A DNA stretch of 64,000 nt, taken from contig JAAYQA010000008.1 in the NCBI GenBank assembly GCA_012519495.1, forward strand, positions 1-64,000, read 5' to 3'. The notes beneath the pieces are model-generated. The model made no database searches. It was not told the DNA's origin and saw nothing but the letters and a program-made list of their open reading frames with translations. This stretch comes from Tissierellia bacterium (GTDB lineage Bacteria; Bacillota; Clostridia; Tissierellales; Peptoniphilaceae). Below, piece after piece: positions 1 to 9,467 of this stretch; within the stretch, counting starts at the first letter, position 1, and every line of letters starts with the position of its first letter. A program made the translations under genes and the position numbers.

Positions 1-40
1 CGAAGCCATCACAGAAAAAGTCGTAAAAGAGATCAAATAA
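1..40 (+). CDS. 3' end of an unidentified gene
   Basis: The reading frame starting at base 2 gives twelve codons (EAITEKVVKEIK) followed by TAA at 38-40, and a strong terminator lies 15 bases further on. This is only the tail of a protein whose body lies outside the window. The charged, helical end does not identify a family. Confidence 0.55.
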   Translation, partial: EAITEKVVKEIK

Positions 41-55
41 GGTTTTTCCTCTTTT

Positions 56-97
56 CAACCCCGAGAGAGAGTTCTTTTCCTCGGGGTTGTTTTTTTG
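56..97 (+). terminator. Rho-independent terminator
   Basis: A perfect 10-bp stem (CAACCCCGAG at 56-65 with CTCGGGGTTG at 80-89) is followed directly by seven T residues. It ends the transcript of the gene whose tail is at 1-40. Confidence 0.9.
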
Positions 98-120
98 TGC
101 GGGGGTGGTGGGGTGATGGG

Positions 121-545
121 ATGAGGGCTGTCAATCGAAGGAAACAACGCTTGAATCGTTTGCGTGCTGGATGAAATAACATCGCGTGTCGCTTCGCTTA
201 CGCTCGTTATGAAATACACGGCTTTCGCCGTGTGTGAAGCGGAATGATTTATATTTGTAGCGGCGATCGTAGTGGCCGCATTCCATATCGGCCACTACGG
301 GCGAACACGGGGTTGGTTCCTTTCCGTTCGGCGATCTTAAAATCGCCGCTACAAAATATCAATTCTTCCGCTTAACATGCGGCGCAGGCCGCATATATCG
401 CACCGAGCACAAGCAGGGCGCGTAAAGCGCCGCGCGTGCAAGGTATTTCGTATGAGCGTAGCGAATATTTCACACGCCGCAGGCGTATTTCATTGCGCCG
501 AAGGCGCCTGCCGTAGGCCGATTTCATTGTTATTTTCGCCGTCTG
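121..545. repeat. Palindrome-rich intergenic element, copy A
   Basis: This gene-free stretch is made of short palindromes and shares modules with copies near 12.8, 21.3, 23.2, 33.6 and 41.7 kb. It has the right half of the 14-bp inverted-repeat module (CGTTTGCGTGCTGG at 157-170) followed by ATGAAATAAC, the pair GTAGCGGCGAT (about 256) and ATCGCCGCTAC (about 344), and several hairpins of the GCGCCTTCGGCGC type next to ATTTCAT. Short ORFs crossing it follow the palindromes and are not genes. Confidence 0.8.
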
Positions 546-558
546 CTTGTGATACAAT
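530..558 (+). promoter_or_regulatory. Possible promoter of the MATE gene
   Basis: A TACAAT box at 553-558 has a poor -35 (TTATTT, 530-535) at 17-bp spacing. If used, transcription starts near 565, downstream of the ATG at 549. That favours the GTG at 588 as the real start of the MATE gene. Confidence 0.4.
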
Positions 559-587
559 ACGTAGTATTTGAAGGAAGTGAAAAAAAC

Positions 588-1949
588 GTGAAGCAAGCGT
601 CTAAATCCCGTCGCGGGCAGATTTTTTCTATTGCCATGCCGGTGTTTATTGAACTTTTGATGGGCACCCTGTTCGGTATGGTGGACATGATTATGATCGG
701 AAACTCCGGTACCGGAGCCGTCATTACGGAATCCATCGCTGCGATCGGCATTACCAATCAATATATGTTTATCGGACTTTCGCTGGTGAGCGCCTTAACC
801 ACAGGGGCCACAGCCATGATCGCCCGCTATATCGGCGCGAAGCGCGAAGACAAAATCGAGTCGGTCGTGCGCCATATTCTTTTGTTGTCGATGCTCTTTT
901 TGGCGATACCGATTGCGGTATTCGGGATTACGAATACCGATATGATCATGCGCTTTATCGGCGCGGAAGCGGATGCAATTCAGACCGGGCGCGCGTATTT
1001 CCGCGTGATTATGGCGGGCTTTATTTTTCAGGCATTTAACTTTGCGGTATTTGCCTCGATGCGCGGGGCGGCGGATACAAAAAGCCCGATGCGTATCAAT
1101 ATGGCCGTCAATCTGCTGAATGTCGTCGGAAATGCCATTCTTATTTTCGGACTGCTGGGTTTCCCGCGTCTGGGCGTGACCGGCGCCGGTATATCCACCG
1201 CGTTTGCGCAGGTGGTGGCCTTTGTTCTGTGCTTGCGCTATCTGCTGCGCGGCAAACACCATGTCAAACTGACAGGCAAAGAACCCTTCCGGCTCGATAA
1301 AAACGTACTGTACAATCTGGTTATCATCGGAGTGCCCGCGGCGGTGGAACAGGTGCTGTTTCGTGTGGGGATTCTGCTGTATGTACGCACTGTGGCGGGA
1401 CTGGGCACGGCCGTATATGCCACACATCAGCTGAGCCTGAACATTCTCAGCCTGTCATTTACTATCGGGCAGGCCTTCGGGACGGCGGCATCGACTCTGG
1501 TGGGGCGCTCCCTGGGCGAGGAAGATCCGGAGCTCGCGTCCGACTATATGCGCGAAACCCGCCGCTACGGCGTATACTTTTCTCTGATCGTGGCGGTTTT
1601 GTTCTTCTTTTTCAGCAAGCATGTGGTGCGGCTGTACACGGGCGATCCCCAGATTATTACGCTTGCCTCCGGCGTGTTGCGTATGATCGCCGTCATCCAG
1701 CCGTTCCAGGCGGCACAGTTTATCCTGGCCGGCGGCCTGCGCGGGGCGGGTGACACGCGTTTCACTCTGATTTCTACCGGCGTGGGGGTTTTGGTCGTGC
1801 GCAATGTATTCGCATGGATCCTTGTTCTTATGCGGGGCATGGGTCTGACCGGCGCCTGGATTGCTCTCATGATCGACCAGCTGATCCGCTGGATTCTGAT
1901 CACCTATCGCGTGCGCAGCGAAAAGTGGAAACACATTCAGCTGCGCTGA
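588..1949 (+). CDS. MATE family multidrug/metabolite efflux transporter
   Basis: A 453-residue polytopic membrane protein of the MATE family, which exports cationic compounds in exchange for Na+ or H+. It has the family layout of two six-helix halves. The N-terminal half opens with FSIAMPVFIELLMGTLFGMV, and the repeat opens near residue 240 with VIIGVPAAVEQVLFRVG; the RGAGDT loop is typical. I chose GTG at 588 because AAGGAAG at 571-577 is well placed for it; the ATG at 549 has no ribosome site and lies in the promoter. The gene stands alone, so the substrate is unknown. Confidence 0.9.
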   Translation: MKQASKSRRGQIFSIAMPVFIELLMGTLFGMVDMIMIGNSGTGAVITESIAAIGITNQYMFIGLSLVSALTTGATAMIARYIGAKREDKIESVVRHILLLSMLFLAIPIAVFGITNTDMIMRFIGAEADAIQTGRAYFRVIMAGFIFQAFNFAVFASMRGAADTKSPMRINMAVNLLNVVGNAILIFGLLGFPRLGVTGAGISTAFAQVVAFVLCLRYLLRGKHHVKLTGKEPFRLDKNVLYNLVIIGVPAAVEQVLFRVGILLYVRTVAGLGTAVYATHQLSLNILSLSFTIGQAFGTAASTLVGRSLGEEDPELASDYMRETRRYGVYFSLIVAVLFFFFSKHVVRLYTGDPQIITLASGVLRMIAVIQPFQAAQFILAGGLRGAGDTRFTLISTGVGVLVVRNVFAWILVLMRGMGLTGAWIALMIDQLIRWILITYRVRSEKWKHIQLR

Positions 1950-1985
1950 GTGTACCCTGCCCGGAAAGATTTATTAAATTATTGC

Positions 1986-2014
1986 TTTACTTTTCTCCCG
2001 TGATCCGTTATAAT
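1986..2014 (+). promoter_or_regulatory. Promoter of the leu operon leader
   Basis: TTTACT (1986-1991) and TATAAT (2009-2014) are 17 bp apart, giving a start near 2021, just upstream of the first T-box stem I. Confidence 0.75.
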
Positions 2015-2020
2015 CGAAAA

Positions 2021-2256
2021 CATGTTAACAAAAGCGATGGGAAAACGCGTTTCGGGGGAATTCTTCAGCGAGCAGGCGGTGGTGCGAGCCTGCGGATGAA
2101 TCCGGGGCTACTCCTTTTCCCGCATCTTTTCTGAAATAAGCAGTAGGAAAAGACGGTTCGTCCCGTTACAGACAAGAGAAGCGGGCTGTATAAGCAGCCA
2201 ATTCGGGTGGTACCGCGAAACTTTTTCGTCCCAGAAAGTCAACTGGGGCGTTTTTT
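2021..2256 (+). promoter_or_regulatory. T-box leader 1 (tRNA-Leu sensing), first of a tandem pair
   Basis: The invariant T-box GGGTGGTACCGCG is at 2205-2217. Stem I closes by pairing GATGGGAAAA (2036-2045) with TTTTCCCGCATC (2115-2126). The codon lying one base before the 3' strand of that helix is CTC (2111-2113), a leucine specifier. The AGCGAG...GGTGCGAG apical motifs of stem I are present. The terminator is CGTCCCAG (2227-2234) with CTGGGGCG (2243-2250), then six T. Uncharged tRNA-Leu should favour readthrough toward leuA. Confidence 0.93.
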
Positions 2257-2479
2257 ATTGCAGACAGAGAAAAAGTGAACGGACGGAATGTACAGCGAGT
2301 CGGCGGATGGTGCGAGCCGAACAGGAAACCCGGGATCCCTCGTTTCTCTTGCACGTTTTGTGAAAAGAAGTAGCAAAACGGGGTTCATGGCCTTACACAT
2401 GATCGAGTGGCATGTTTTTCATGCAACACGGGTGGTACCGCGTGCGCAAGCACGTCCCTGCGAGAGCAGGGATTTTTTT
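2257..2479 (+). promoter_or_regulatory. T-box leader 2 (tRNA-Leu sensing), second of a tandem pair
   Basis: A complete second T-box follows the first terminator without a gap. T-box GGGTGGTACCGCG is at 2430-2442. The stem I base is AGAGAAA with TTTCTCT (2343-2349), and CTC at 2339-2341 sits one base before that helix, again leucine. The terminator is TCCCTGC-GAGA-GCAGGGA (2455-2472) followed by seven T. leuA's ribosome site starts at 2485. An ORF reading through this leader into leuA is not coding. Confidence 0.92.
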
Positions 2480-2497
2480 ATTTTAGGAGGAGAAGAA

Positions 2498-4024
2498 ATG
2501 ATTCGGATTTTTGACACCACATTACGCGACGGAGAACAATCACCGGGCTGTTCCATGCATCTGAACGAAAAGATCCAGATGGCAAAGCAATTGGAGCGCA
2601 TGGGGGTTGACATTATTGAAGCCGGTTTTGCCATTGCTTCCAAAGGCGATTTTGAGTCGATTTCGGAAGTGGCAAAAGCGGTGAAAGACAGCACGGTGGC
2701 AAGCCTTGCGCGCTGTCTGCCTAAGGATATTGACGCGGCATACGAAGCGGTCCGCCATGCGGAAAGCCCGATGCTACACGTCTTTTTGGCCACATCGCCG
2801 ATACACATGAAATACAAGCTCGAAATGAAGGAAGACGAAGTGTACGAGCGCGCGGTGGAATCGGTGCGTTATGCCAGAAAATTCTGTTCCAATATCGAAT
2901 TCTCGTGTGAAGATGCATCCCGATCGGAACTGCCGTTTTTGTATCGCATTATTGAAGGCGTTATCGACGCCGGGGCAACCACCGTCAATATCCCCGACAC
3001 CGTTGGCTATACAACGCCGCAGGAGTTTGAGGCTTTCATCCGCGCGATCCGCGAAAACACCCCCAATATCGACAAGGCCGTTATATCGGTTCACTGCCAC
3101 AATGACTTGGGGATGGGCGTGGCCAATTCGCTCTCGGCGGTGTTGGCCGGCGCCGGACAGATTGAATGTACGGTCAACGGCATCGGCGAACGCGCAGGAA
3201 ACGCCGCTTTGGAAGAGGTCGTTATGGCGCTGCAGACCCGCAAAGACTTCTATCAAAAAGAGACGCGCATCCGCAGCACGGAAATCATGCGTTCGTCGCA
3301 TCTGCTCTCTAGCATAACGGGCGTGCGCGTGCAGCCGCATAAGGCCATCGTCGGCATCAACGCCTTTGCCCACGAGTCAGGAATTCACCAGCACGGCATG
3401 CTGAAAGAAAAGAGCACCTATGAAATCATGACACCCGAGTCGGTCGGTTTGCAGAAGAATATGATGGTGCTTGGCAAACACTCCGGCAAACACGCCCTGC
3501 GCGACCGGCTCGCCGATTTAGGCTACGAGATCGACAATGCCGAACTGGAAGCGCTGTTTGTGAAGTTCAAGGCGCTGGCCGACGAAAAGAAAACCGTGTA
3601 CGACAAAGATATCGAAGCTCTGCTCATCGGGCAGTATTCCCAGGTGGAAGACGGCTACGAACTGGTCGACTATCAAACCGCTACCAGCGAAGGAAAAGAC
3701 GCCAAAACGATTATCCAGGTCAGCTATCAGGACGAGCGGATCGAGCGCGTGGGTACCGGCAAAGGCCCGATCGACGCTGCCTTTGATGCCATGGCGCAAA
3801 TCACCGGCGAAGATGTCCGGTTGCAGGATTTCTCCATCCACGCTGTGACACAGGGCAAAGACGCTATCGGGGAGACGCTGGTCAAGATCGAGAAAGACGG
3901 CCGTATGTACTCCGGAAAAGGCATGAGCACCGACATTATCAAATCCAGCATATTGGCTTATATGAACGCAATCAATCATATGGAAAGCCGCAGAAAGAGA
4001 GGCCTGAATGGCAACACTGTTTGA
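2498..4024 (+). CDS. leuA: 2-isopropylmalate synthase
   Basis: First committed step of leucine synthesis: acetyl-CoA plus 2-oxoisovalerate gives 2-isopropylmalate. The 508-residue protein starts at ATG 2498, seven bases after AGGAGG (2485-2490), with the diagnostic [19 protein letters not shown]. The HMGL-like TIM barrel fills about residues 1-270, with the metal site HCHNDLG. The C-terminal LeuA dimer domain (about 370-500) usually carries the leucine feedback site. It overlaps leuC by 17 bases and heads leuACDB. Upstream in-frame codons (from 2288) lie inside the T-box RNA and are rejected as the start. Confidence 0.97.
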   Translation: MIRIFDTTLRDGEQSPGCSMHLNEKIQMAKQLERMGVDIIEAGFAIASKGDFESISEVAKAVKDSTVASLARCLPKDIDAAYEAVRHAESPMLHVFLATSPIHMKYKLEMKEDEVYERAVESVRYARKFCSNIEFSCEDASRSELPFLYRIIEGVIDAGATTVNIPDTVGYTTPQEFEAFIRAIRENTPNIDKAVISVHCHNDLGMGVANSLSAVLAGAGQIECTVNGIGERAGNAALEEVVMALQTRKDFYQKETRIRSTEIMRSSHLLSSITGVRVQPHKAIVGINAFAHESGIHQHGMLKEKSTYEIMTPESVGLQKNMMVLGKHSGKHALRDRLADLGYEIDNAELEALFVKFKALADEKKTVYDKDIEALLIGQYSQVEDGYELVDYQTATSEGKDAKTIIQVSYQDERIERVGTGKGPIDAAFDAMAQITGEDVRLQDFSIHAVTQGKDAIGETLVKIEKDGRMYSGKGMSTDIIKSSILAYMNAINHMESRRKRGLNGNTV

Positions 4025-5402
4025 TAAAATCTGGGACCGCCACGTACTGGCAGGCAAAGAAGGAGAAGCGCAGCTTCTGTATGTGGACGGGCATCTGATC
4101 CACGAGGTAACCTCGCCCCAGGCGTTTTCGGGGCTGCGTCTGACAGGACGAAAACTCCGCCGTCCGGACTTGACCTACGCCGTTATGGATCACAATACGC
4201 CCACCACAAAAAAAGAAAGAGAAAACATAACCGATACGGTATCCAAAAAGCAATTGGACGCGCTGCGCAAAAACTGCGACGAATTCGGCGTGGTTTTGTA
4301 CGATATGGACTCGGAGGACAATGCCATTATTCATATGATGGGTCCGGAACTGGGCGTGTCCCTGCCGGGGAAAGTCATCGTATGCGGCGACAGTCACACC
4401 GCCACACACGGCGCTTTCGGGGCGATCGCCTGCGGGATCGGCACGAGCGAGGTCGAACATGTATTTGCCACCCAGACCCTTTGGCAGGCCAAGCCGAAAA
4501 ATCTCGGCGTACGTTTTTGCGGCAGCCTTCCGCGCGGTGTGTATGCCAAGGATATGATCCTCGCTTTGATCGGGACATACGGCAACAATGTCGGAAAAGG
4601 CAGCGCGATCGAATTCTTCGGGGAAGCGGTGGAGCAAATGTCTATGGATGAGCGCATGACCCTTTGCAATATGGCGATCGAAGCCGGCGCCAAATTCGGG
4701 CTGGTTCGACCCGATGAAACCACCTTTGCCTATGTGAAAGACCGCCGCTTTGCGCCGAAAGGGGATGACTTCACCCGCGCCACTGCCGAATGGAAAAAGC
4801 TCTATACCGATGCAACAGAAGACTTCGACACCGTAATCGAGATGGATATTTCCGATCTTGCCCCGCAGATCACCTGGGGCACGGTACTGAATCAGGTGGT
4901 TTCCTATGATGAACCGTTTCCTCCGGTCCAAAACGAAAACGATGAAAAGGCCTACGCCTATATGGATCTGAAACCGGGGCAAACGGCCAAAGAGATTCCC
5001 GTCAGCCATGTATTCATCGGCTCCTGCACCAATGGCCGCTATTCGGACTTTGTCATTGCCGCAGAAATACTGCAAGGCAAAAAAGTAAAAGAAGGCGTGA
5101 CAGGCATTGCCGTACCGGGTTCGCAACGGGTCAAGCGCGCCCTGGAAGAAGCAGGCATTGCCCGGATCTTTATCGATGCGGGTTTCTCCTGGCGGGAAGC
5201 CGGCTGCTCGCTCTGTCTGGGCATGAACCCCGACAAGGTGCCGGCCTATGCGCACTGCGCCTCCACATCCAATCGGAATTTTGAAGGCCGACAGGGAAAA
5301 TACGCCCGCACCCATCTGGTCAGTCCCGCCATGGCGGCCCTGGCAGCCATCCACGGCACTTTTCAGGACAGTCGCCTTTTTGTACCGGAGGAACAAGCAT
5401 GA
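4008..5402 (+). CDS. leuC: 3-isopropylmalate dehydratase large subunit
   Basis: The catalytic [4Fe-4S] subunit of isopropylmalate isomerase works with LeuD in the second leucine step. At 464 residues it matches the long, E. coli-type LeuC. Cluster ligands are visible in [11 protein letters not shown] and [10 protein letters not shown], and the [14 protein letters not shown] motif is intact. It starts inside the end of leuA and overlaps leuD by four bases (ATGA), so translation of the three is probably coupled. Confidence 0.97.
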   Translation: MATLFDKIWDRHVLAGKEGEAQLLYVDGHLIHEVTSPQAFSGLRLTGRKLRRPDLTYAVMDHNTPTTKKERENITDTVSKKQLDALRKNCDEFGVVLYDMDSEDNAIIHMMGPELGVSLPGKVIVCGDSHTATHGAFGAIACGIGTSEVEHVFATQTLWQAKPKNLGVRFCGSLPRGVYAKDMILALIGTYGNNVGKGSAIEFFGEAVEQMSMDERMTLCNMAIEAGAKFGLVRPDETTFAYVKDRRFAPKGDDFTRATAEWKKLYTDATEDFDTVIEMDISDLAPQITWGTVLNQVVSYDEPFPPVQNENDEKAYAYMDLKPGQTAKEIPVSHVFIGSCTNGRYSDFVIAAEILQGKKVKEGVTGIAVPGSQRVKRALEEAGIARIFIDAGFSWREAGCSLCLGMNPDKVPAYAHCASTSNRNFEGRQGKYARTHLVSPAMAALAAIHGTFQDSRLFVPEEQA

Positions 5403-5998
5403 AATTTATCAAACATACAGGAACCGCCGTGCCGTTGTGTATCGACAATATCGACACCGACCAGCTGATACCCAAACAGTATCTGAAAGGTACCGAAAAA
5501 ACCGGCTACGCCGATGCCCTCTTTGACACCTGGCGGTATGATGAAAACGGGGATCCCGTGGCGGAGTTTCCGCTGAACCGTCCGGAATACAGAAACGCGA
5601 GCCTGCTGATCGCGGGCGATAATTTCGGCTGCGGCTCCTCCCGCGAACACGCGGCATGGGCTTTGCAGGATTACGGATTTCGCGTGGTGATCGCCGGGAG
5701 TTTTTCCCCGATCTTTTATATGAACTGGCTGAACAACGGGAATCTGCCGATCCAACTGCCAAAAAGAGACCGCGACGCGCTGGCAGCTCTTCCGCCCGAA
5801 ACGGAAATGGAAGTCGACCTGCAAGAACAAAAGCTGCGGGCAGGCGGGAAGGTGTATTCCTTTGAACTGGATGCCGCCTGGAAAGAGCGCCTGCTCACCG
5901 GCCGCGATGCAATTGATCTGACCCTGGATTTTGAGACAGAGATTTCCGCCTATGAAAAGAAGAATCCCTACTGGCAGGGAGGCTGTCATGCAGGCTAA
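5399..5998 (+). CDS. leuD: 3-isopropylmalate dehydratase small subunit
   Basis: This is the swivelling small subunit that completes the isomerase with LeuC. Its 199 residues are the usual size of the long-type LeuD. The motif [12 protein letters not shown], which shapes the substrate site, is near residue 78. It overlaps leuC by four bases and leuB by eleven. Confidence 0.97.
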   Translation: MKFIKHTGTAVPLCIDNIDTDQLIPKQYLKGTEKTGYADALFDTWRYDENGDPVAEFPLNRPEYRNASLLIAGDNFGCGSSREHAAWALQDYGFRVVIAGSFSPIFYMNWLNNGNLPIQLPKRDRDALAALPPETEMEVDLQEQKLRAGGKVYSFELDAAWKERLLTGRDAIDLTLDFETEISAYEKKNPYWQGGCHAG

Positions 5999-7058
5999 GA
6001 TCGTTTTGCTTCCGGGCGACGGCATCGGCCCGGAGATTATGGAGCAGGCCGTGCGCGTGCTAAAACGCGTAGCGGAACGCTGCGGGCACACTTTTTCCTT
6101 TCAAACAGAAGCGATCGGCGGGACAGCGATCGACACTTTCGGCGATCCTCTGCCGGAGCATACGCTGGATGCATGTAAACATGCCGACGCCGTCCTTCTG
6201 GGTGCGGTGGGCGGGCCGAAGTGGGACGACACAGCCCCCGCCCTGCGACCGGAAAAAGGGCTGCTGCGCTTAAGAAAGGGCCTGGGGCTCTATGCCAATC
6301 TGCGGCCGGTCACCGTCTATCCGGCGCTTTCTGCCGCCAGTCCCCTGAAACAGGAGATTCTTTCGGAAGGGCTGGATCTTATCGTCTGCCGGGAACTCAT
6401 CGGCGGCATTTATTTCGGCCAAAGAGAAACCAAAACGGTTGACGGCATCCGCACGGCCTACGATGTGGAATCGTACAATGAAACAGAAATTGCCCGCATT
6501 GCCGAACAGGCCTTTCAGCTGGCGGAAAAAAGACGCCGCCATGTCACCCTGGTCGACAAAGCCAATGTTCTGGATTCTTCCAAGCTGTGGCGCACTGTCA
6601 CGAAAGAAGTACAAAAAGAGCATCCGTCCGTGACGCTCGAAACCATGTATGTCGACAATTGCGCCATGCAATTGGTGCGAAATCCCGCGCGTTTTGATGT
6701 CCTTCTTACGAACAATCTTTTCGGCGACATCCTTTCCGACGAAGCGTCCATGATCGCAGGTTCCATCGGCATGCTGCCCTCTGTCAGCTTAGGGGAAGAA
6801 CAGGTGCATCTGTATGAGCCGATCCACGGTTCCGCCCCGGATATAGCCGGAGAAAACAAGGCCAACCCCTGCGGGATGATTCTCTCGGCAGCCCTGCTTC
6901 TGCGCCATTCACTCGGCCTGGAAGAAGAAGCGGTGCGGGTGGAAAAAGCGGTGGAGGCTGCGTTGGAAAAAGGTCTGCGCACAGCGGATCTCGCGGCACC
7001 GGGCGCCTCCATCGCCTCATGCACCACTATGGGAGACGCTGTTTATGCGGGAATCTAA
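5988..7058 (+). CDS. leuB: 3-isopropylmalate dehydrogenase
   Basis: NAD-dependent oxidative decarboxylation of 3-isopropylmalate to the leucine 2-oxoacid. The 356-residue protein starts at ATG 5988 with [17 protein letters not shown] and a GGGAGG ribosome site. Family motifs present are GPKWDD, the substrate-contact stretch LRKGLGLYANLRPV, and EPIHGSAPDIAG near the cofactor site. An ORF starting at 5931 is a false extension into leuD. The stop overlaps the next ABC gene by 14 bases. Confidence 0.97.
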   Translation: MQAKIVLLPGDGIGPEIMEQAVRVLKRVAERCGHTFSFQTEAIGGTAIDTFGDPLPEHTLDACKHADAVLLGAVGGPKWDDTAPALRPEKGLLRLRKGLGLYANLRPVTVYPALSAASPLKQEILSEGLDLIVCRELIGGIYFGQRETKTVDGIRTAYDVESYNETEIARIAEQAFQLAEKRRRHVTLVDKANVLDSSKLWRTVTKEVQKEHPSVTLETMYVDNCAMQLVRNPARFDVLLTNNLFGDILSDEASMIAGSIGMLPSVSLGEEQVHLYEPIHGSAPDIAGENKANPCGMILSAALLLRHSLGLEEEAVRVEKAVEAALEKGLRTADLAAPGASIASCTTMGDAVYAGI

Positions 7059-7848
7059 GCCGCTGATACGCTATCAGGATGTGGTTTTCCAACGGGACGG
7101 CCGCCGTATCCTGACCGGTGTAAACTGGGAAATCGGACCGGGCGAACGCTGGGCGCTCCTGGGACGCAACGGCTCCGGCAAGTCGACTCTTTTGTCGATG
7201 CTGCCGGCCTTGAGCTATCCCACCCGCGGACAGGTAGAGGTGTTCGGGCATGTATTCGGCACCTATCCCTGGGAAAACATTAGAAAGCGGATCAGCTTTG
7301 TTTCCGCCGCGCTGAACCGATTTTTATCCACGCTCAACGCGCTTTGCGTTTTTGAGATCGTGATCAGCGGCCGGTATCTGACGATCGGTCTGTATGAAGA
7401 ACCGGACGAAAAAGTGCAGGAAGAGGGAGCGCGGATGCTGGCGCGTTTTCATCTGACACATCTTTCCGACAAGCGCTTTGTCACTTTGTCCGAAGGCGAA
7501 AAACGCCGTGTACTGACCGCCCGCGCGCTTATGAATCCGGCAGAGCTTTTGGTGCTGGACGAACCCGCCGCCAGTCTGGACATCCGCGAAAGAGAACAGC
7601 TCCTGTCGTCTCTGCAGGAGGAAATGGAAAAAACGGACAAAATCGTATTGTATGTAACCCATAATCTGGAAGAGATCATGCCGTTTATCACCCACGCAGC
7701 CATACTGGATGACGGCCGGATACAAACGGCCGGACGGAAAGAAGACGTTCTTACAGACCGCATTTTATCCGCGCTGTATGCCTGCCGTGTCACCCTGGAC
7801 TGGACCTACGGACGGCCCTGGTTGAAAATTGCACCGAACAACAATTGA
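7045..7848 (+). CDS. Orphan ABC transporter ATP-binding protein attached to the leu operon
   Basis: A 267-residue ABC ATPase with Walker A GRNGSGKST, a signature region written LSEGEKRR (LSGGQ variant), and Walker B LLVLDEP followed by the H-loop VTHN. It resembles single-domain ATPases of the YlmA/ModF type. No membrane permease or binding protein is nearby, and its start lies inside leuB, so it is co-transcribed with leuACDB and under the Leu T-boxes. The function is unknown; it may pair with a permease elsewhere or have a non-transport role. Confidence 0.85.
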   Translation: MRESKPLIRYQDVVFQRDGRRILTGVNWEIGPGERWALLGRNGSGKSTLLSMLPALSYPTRGQVEVFGHVFGTYPWENIRKRISFVSAALNRFLSTLNALCVFEIVISGRYLTIGLYEEPDEKVQEEGARMLARFHLTHLSDKRFVTLSEGEKRRVLTARALMNPAELLVLDEPAASLDIREREQLLSSLQEEMEKTDKIVLYVTHNLEEIMPFITHAAILDDGRIQTAGRKEDVLTDRILSALYACRVTLDWTYGRPWLKIAPNNN

Positions 7849-7926
7849 AATCTCCGCAATACGTGCCGATCGTATCAGGACGATCTGCATCGACACAGCA
7901 TTCACTGAAATTTTTATCGGAATGGG

Positions 7927-7955
7927 TTGACAGTGTGCAAAAGATGCAGTATGAT
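7927..7955 (+). promoter_or_regulatory. Promoter of the ilv operon leader
   Basis: A consensus TTGACA (7927-7932) and TATGAT (7950-7955) are separated by 17 bp. The predicted start near 7962 fits the beginning of the T-box. The 78 bases before it, after the ABC gene, show nothing else. Confidence 0.85.
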
Positions 7956-7961
7956 AAGGCA

Positions 7962-8222
7962 TGATCAAAAGGCAATGGCAGAGCAGCGCGTTCCCTAAAA
8001 GAGCTTCCAGAGAGTCGGCACCCCGGTGAAAGTCGACAGCTCTTGAGAACAAGCCATCTCTCTGCGGCTGTTTCTTCGAAAGCGAGTAGAAGAAAACGGA
8101 TGTCCCCGTTATCATGGACTAAGGCTGATGGGCCTGAGCGACGGCATTATGCCGTAATTAGGGTGGTACCGCGGAGAATCTTCGTCCCTGATCCAAACGG
8201 ATCGGGAATGAGGATTTTTTTA
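7962..8222 (+). promoter_or_regulatory. T-box leader (tRNA-Ile sensing) of the ilv operon
   Basis: The T-box GGGTGGTACCGCG is at 8161-8173. Stem I closes by GCAGAG (7978-7983) with CTCTGC (8060-8065), and one base before the 3' strand is ATC (8056-8058), an isoleucine specifier. The terminator pairs TCCCTGATCC (8185-8194) with GGATCGGGA (8199-8207), extended by weaker pairs and ending in seven T (8215-8221). Low charging of tRNA-Ile should turn the operon on. Confidence 0.92.
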
Positions 8223-8265
8223 TTTCCCGATTGTTCCCATCAAAAAGAATATGGAGGAATGAAAA

Positions 8266-8463
8266 ATGGAAAAATCAATCAGAGCAGAACTATCACTCGG
8301 CATGGACACCTGCATGCGAATCCTGGGCGTGCTCCGCAGAACCAATGTGGAGGCATTGCGCCTGGAAATGGACAATCGGGTCCTGACAATACACGTGAAT
8401 GAAGAAAAAGAACAAACCGCGTTGCATCAGTTGGCCAAACTGGCCGATGTAACCTTACTGTAA
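8266..8463 (+). CDS. Small ACT-domain protein, probable acetolactate synthase regulatory subunit
   Basis: Only 65 residues, essentially one ACT fold ([20 protein letters not shown], then [15 protein letters not shown]). This resembles IlvM-type small subunits (about 85 residues) rather than the two-domain IlvN/IlvH (about 160). It starts at ATG 8266 after GGAGGAATG and lies 13 bases before ilvC. It is first in the operon while ilvB is last, an unusual split. The role as IlvB's partner is inferred from context and fold. Confidence 0.75.
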   Translation: MEKSIRAELSLGMDTCMRILGVLRRTNVEALRLEMDNRVLTIHVNEEKEQTALHQLAKLADVTLL

Positions 8464-8476
8464 AGGAGAAATAAAC

Positions 8477-9460
8477 ATGTATTACGAAAAAGACGGAGAC
8501 TTAGGGGTTTTTGAAGGAAAGACGGTGGCCGTACTCGGATACGGCAGCCAGGGACACGCGCACGCCCTGAACCTGCGCGATTCGGGCGTACAGGTCATGG
8601 TGGGATTGCGAAAAGAATCCGCCTCCAGAAAAGAAGCGGAAGAACTCGGACTCCCCGTCTATACGGTGGAGGAATGTGCAAAAAAAGCCGATGTCATAAT
8701 GATGCTTCTGCCCGATGAAAAGCAGAAAAAAGTCTATGACGAACAGATCGCCCCCTACTTAAAAGAAGGGCAGTCGCTCGCCTTTGCCCACGGTTTCAAT
8801 ATCCATTTCGGACAGATTGTTCCGCCGGCTTTTGTGGACGTCTTTATGGTCGCTCCCAAAGGTCCCGGCCATCTGGTCCGCCGCGTTTACGAAGAAGGAA
8901 ACGGCGTGCCGGCGCTGATCGCCGTGCATCAGGATGCATCGGGGCAGGCCAAAACCACCGCTTTAGCCTATGCCAAAGGATTGGGCGCGTTAAAGGCCGG
9001 CGTCATCGAAACGACCTTCAAAGAAGAAACCGAAACCGATCTTTTCGGCGAACAGGCCATCCTTTGCGGCGGTGTGACAGAACTCATCAAAGCCGGTTTT
9101 GACACCTTGACAGACGCCGGATATCAGCCGGAAATTGCCTATTTTGAATGCCTGCACGAAATGAAGCTTATTGTCGACCTCATTTACGAAGGCGGGTTTG
9201 AAGGTATGCGCTACTCCGTCAGCGATACGGCCGAATTCGGTGACTACTATTCCGGTCCGCGGGTAATTGACGCCCATGTACGGGAAACCATGCAGGGTGT
9301 CCTGCAGGATGTACAGGACGGTTCTTTTGCCAAAGCCTGGATCGAAGAGAACGAAAGCGGCCGTGCGTTCTACAATCGCCGCAAGGAAGAAGAACTGGCC
9401 CATCCGATTGTGGAAACCGGCCGCAAACTTCGCTCCATGATGCAGTTTATCAGAAAGTAG
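8477..9460 (+). CDS. ilvC: Ketol-acid reductoisomerase
   Basis: Isomerises and reduces acetolactate or acetohydroxybutyrate in valine/isoleucine synthesis. With 327 residues it is a class I (short) enzyme. The Rossmann motif [13 protein letters not shown] and the coenzyme loop GLRKESAS are followed by [12 protein letters not shown] and the C-terminal metal-site helices ([11 protein letters not shown]). Ribosome site AAAGGAG precedes ATG 8477; ilvD begins seven bases after the stop. Confidence 0.98.
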   Translation: MYYEKDGDLGVFEGKTVAVLGYGSQGHAHALNLRDSGVQVMVGLRKESASRKEAEELGLPVYTVEECAKKADVIMMLLPDEKQKKVYDEQIAPYLKEGQSLAFAHGFNIHFGQIVPPAFVDVFMVAPKGPGHLVRRVYEEGNGVPALIAVHQDASGQAKTTALAYAKGLGALKAGVIETTFKEETETDLFGEQAILCGGVTELIKAGFDTLTDAGYQPEIAYFECLHEMKLIVDLIYEGGFEGMRYSVSDTAEFGDYYSGPRVIDAHVRETMQGVLQDVQDGSFAKAWIEENESGRAFYNRRKEEELAHPIVETGRKLRSMMQFIRK

Positions 9461-9467
9461 GATATAC

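Noticed and set aside
121-545. CRISPR array in the repetitive intergenic stretches
   Set aside because: The constant parts are only 7-9 bases and the variable parts are palindromes, with no direct repeats of 24-40 bases and no cas genes.
2288-2497. An N-terminal extension of leuA starting in the leader
   Set aside because: These 70 codons are the second T-box RNA including its terminator; LeuA's conserved start is at 2498 with AGGAGG.
3972-5396. A 474-codon minus-strand ORF opposite leuC
   Set aside because: It is the antisense shadow of leuC and leuA's end, has no ribosome site and no recognisable domain; leuC motifs are intact.
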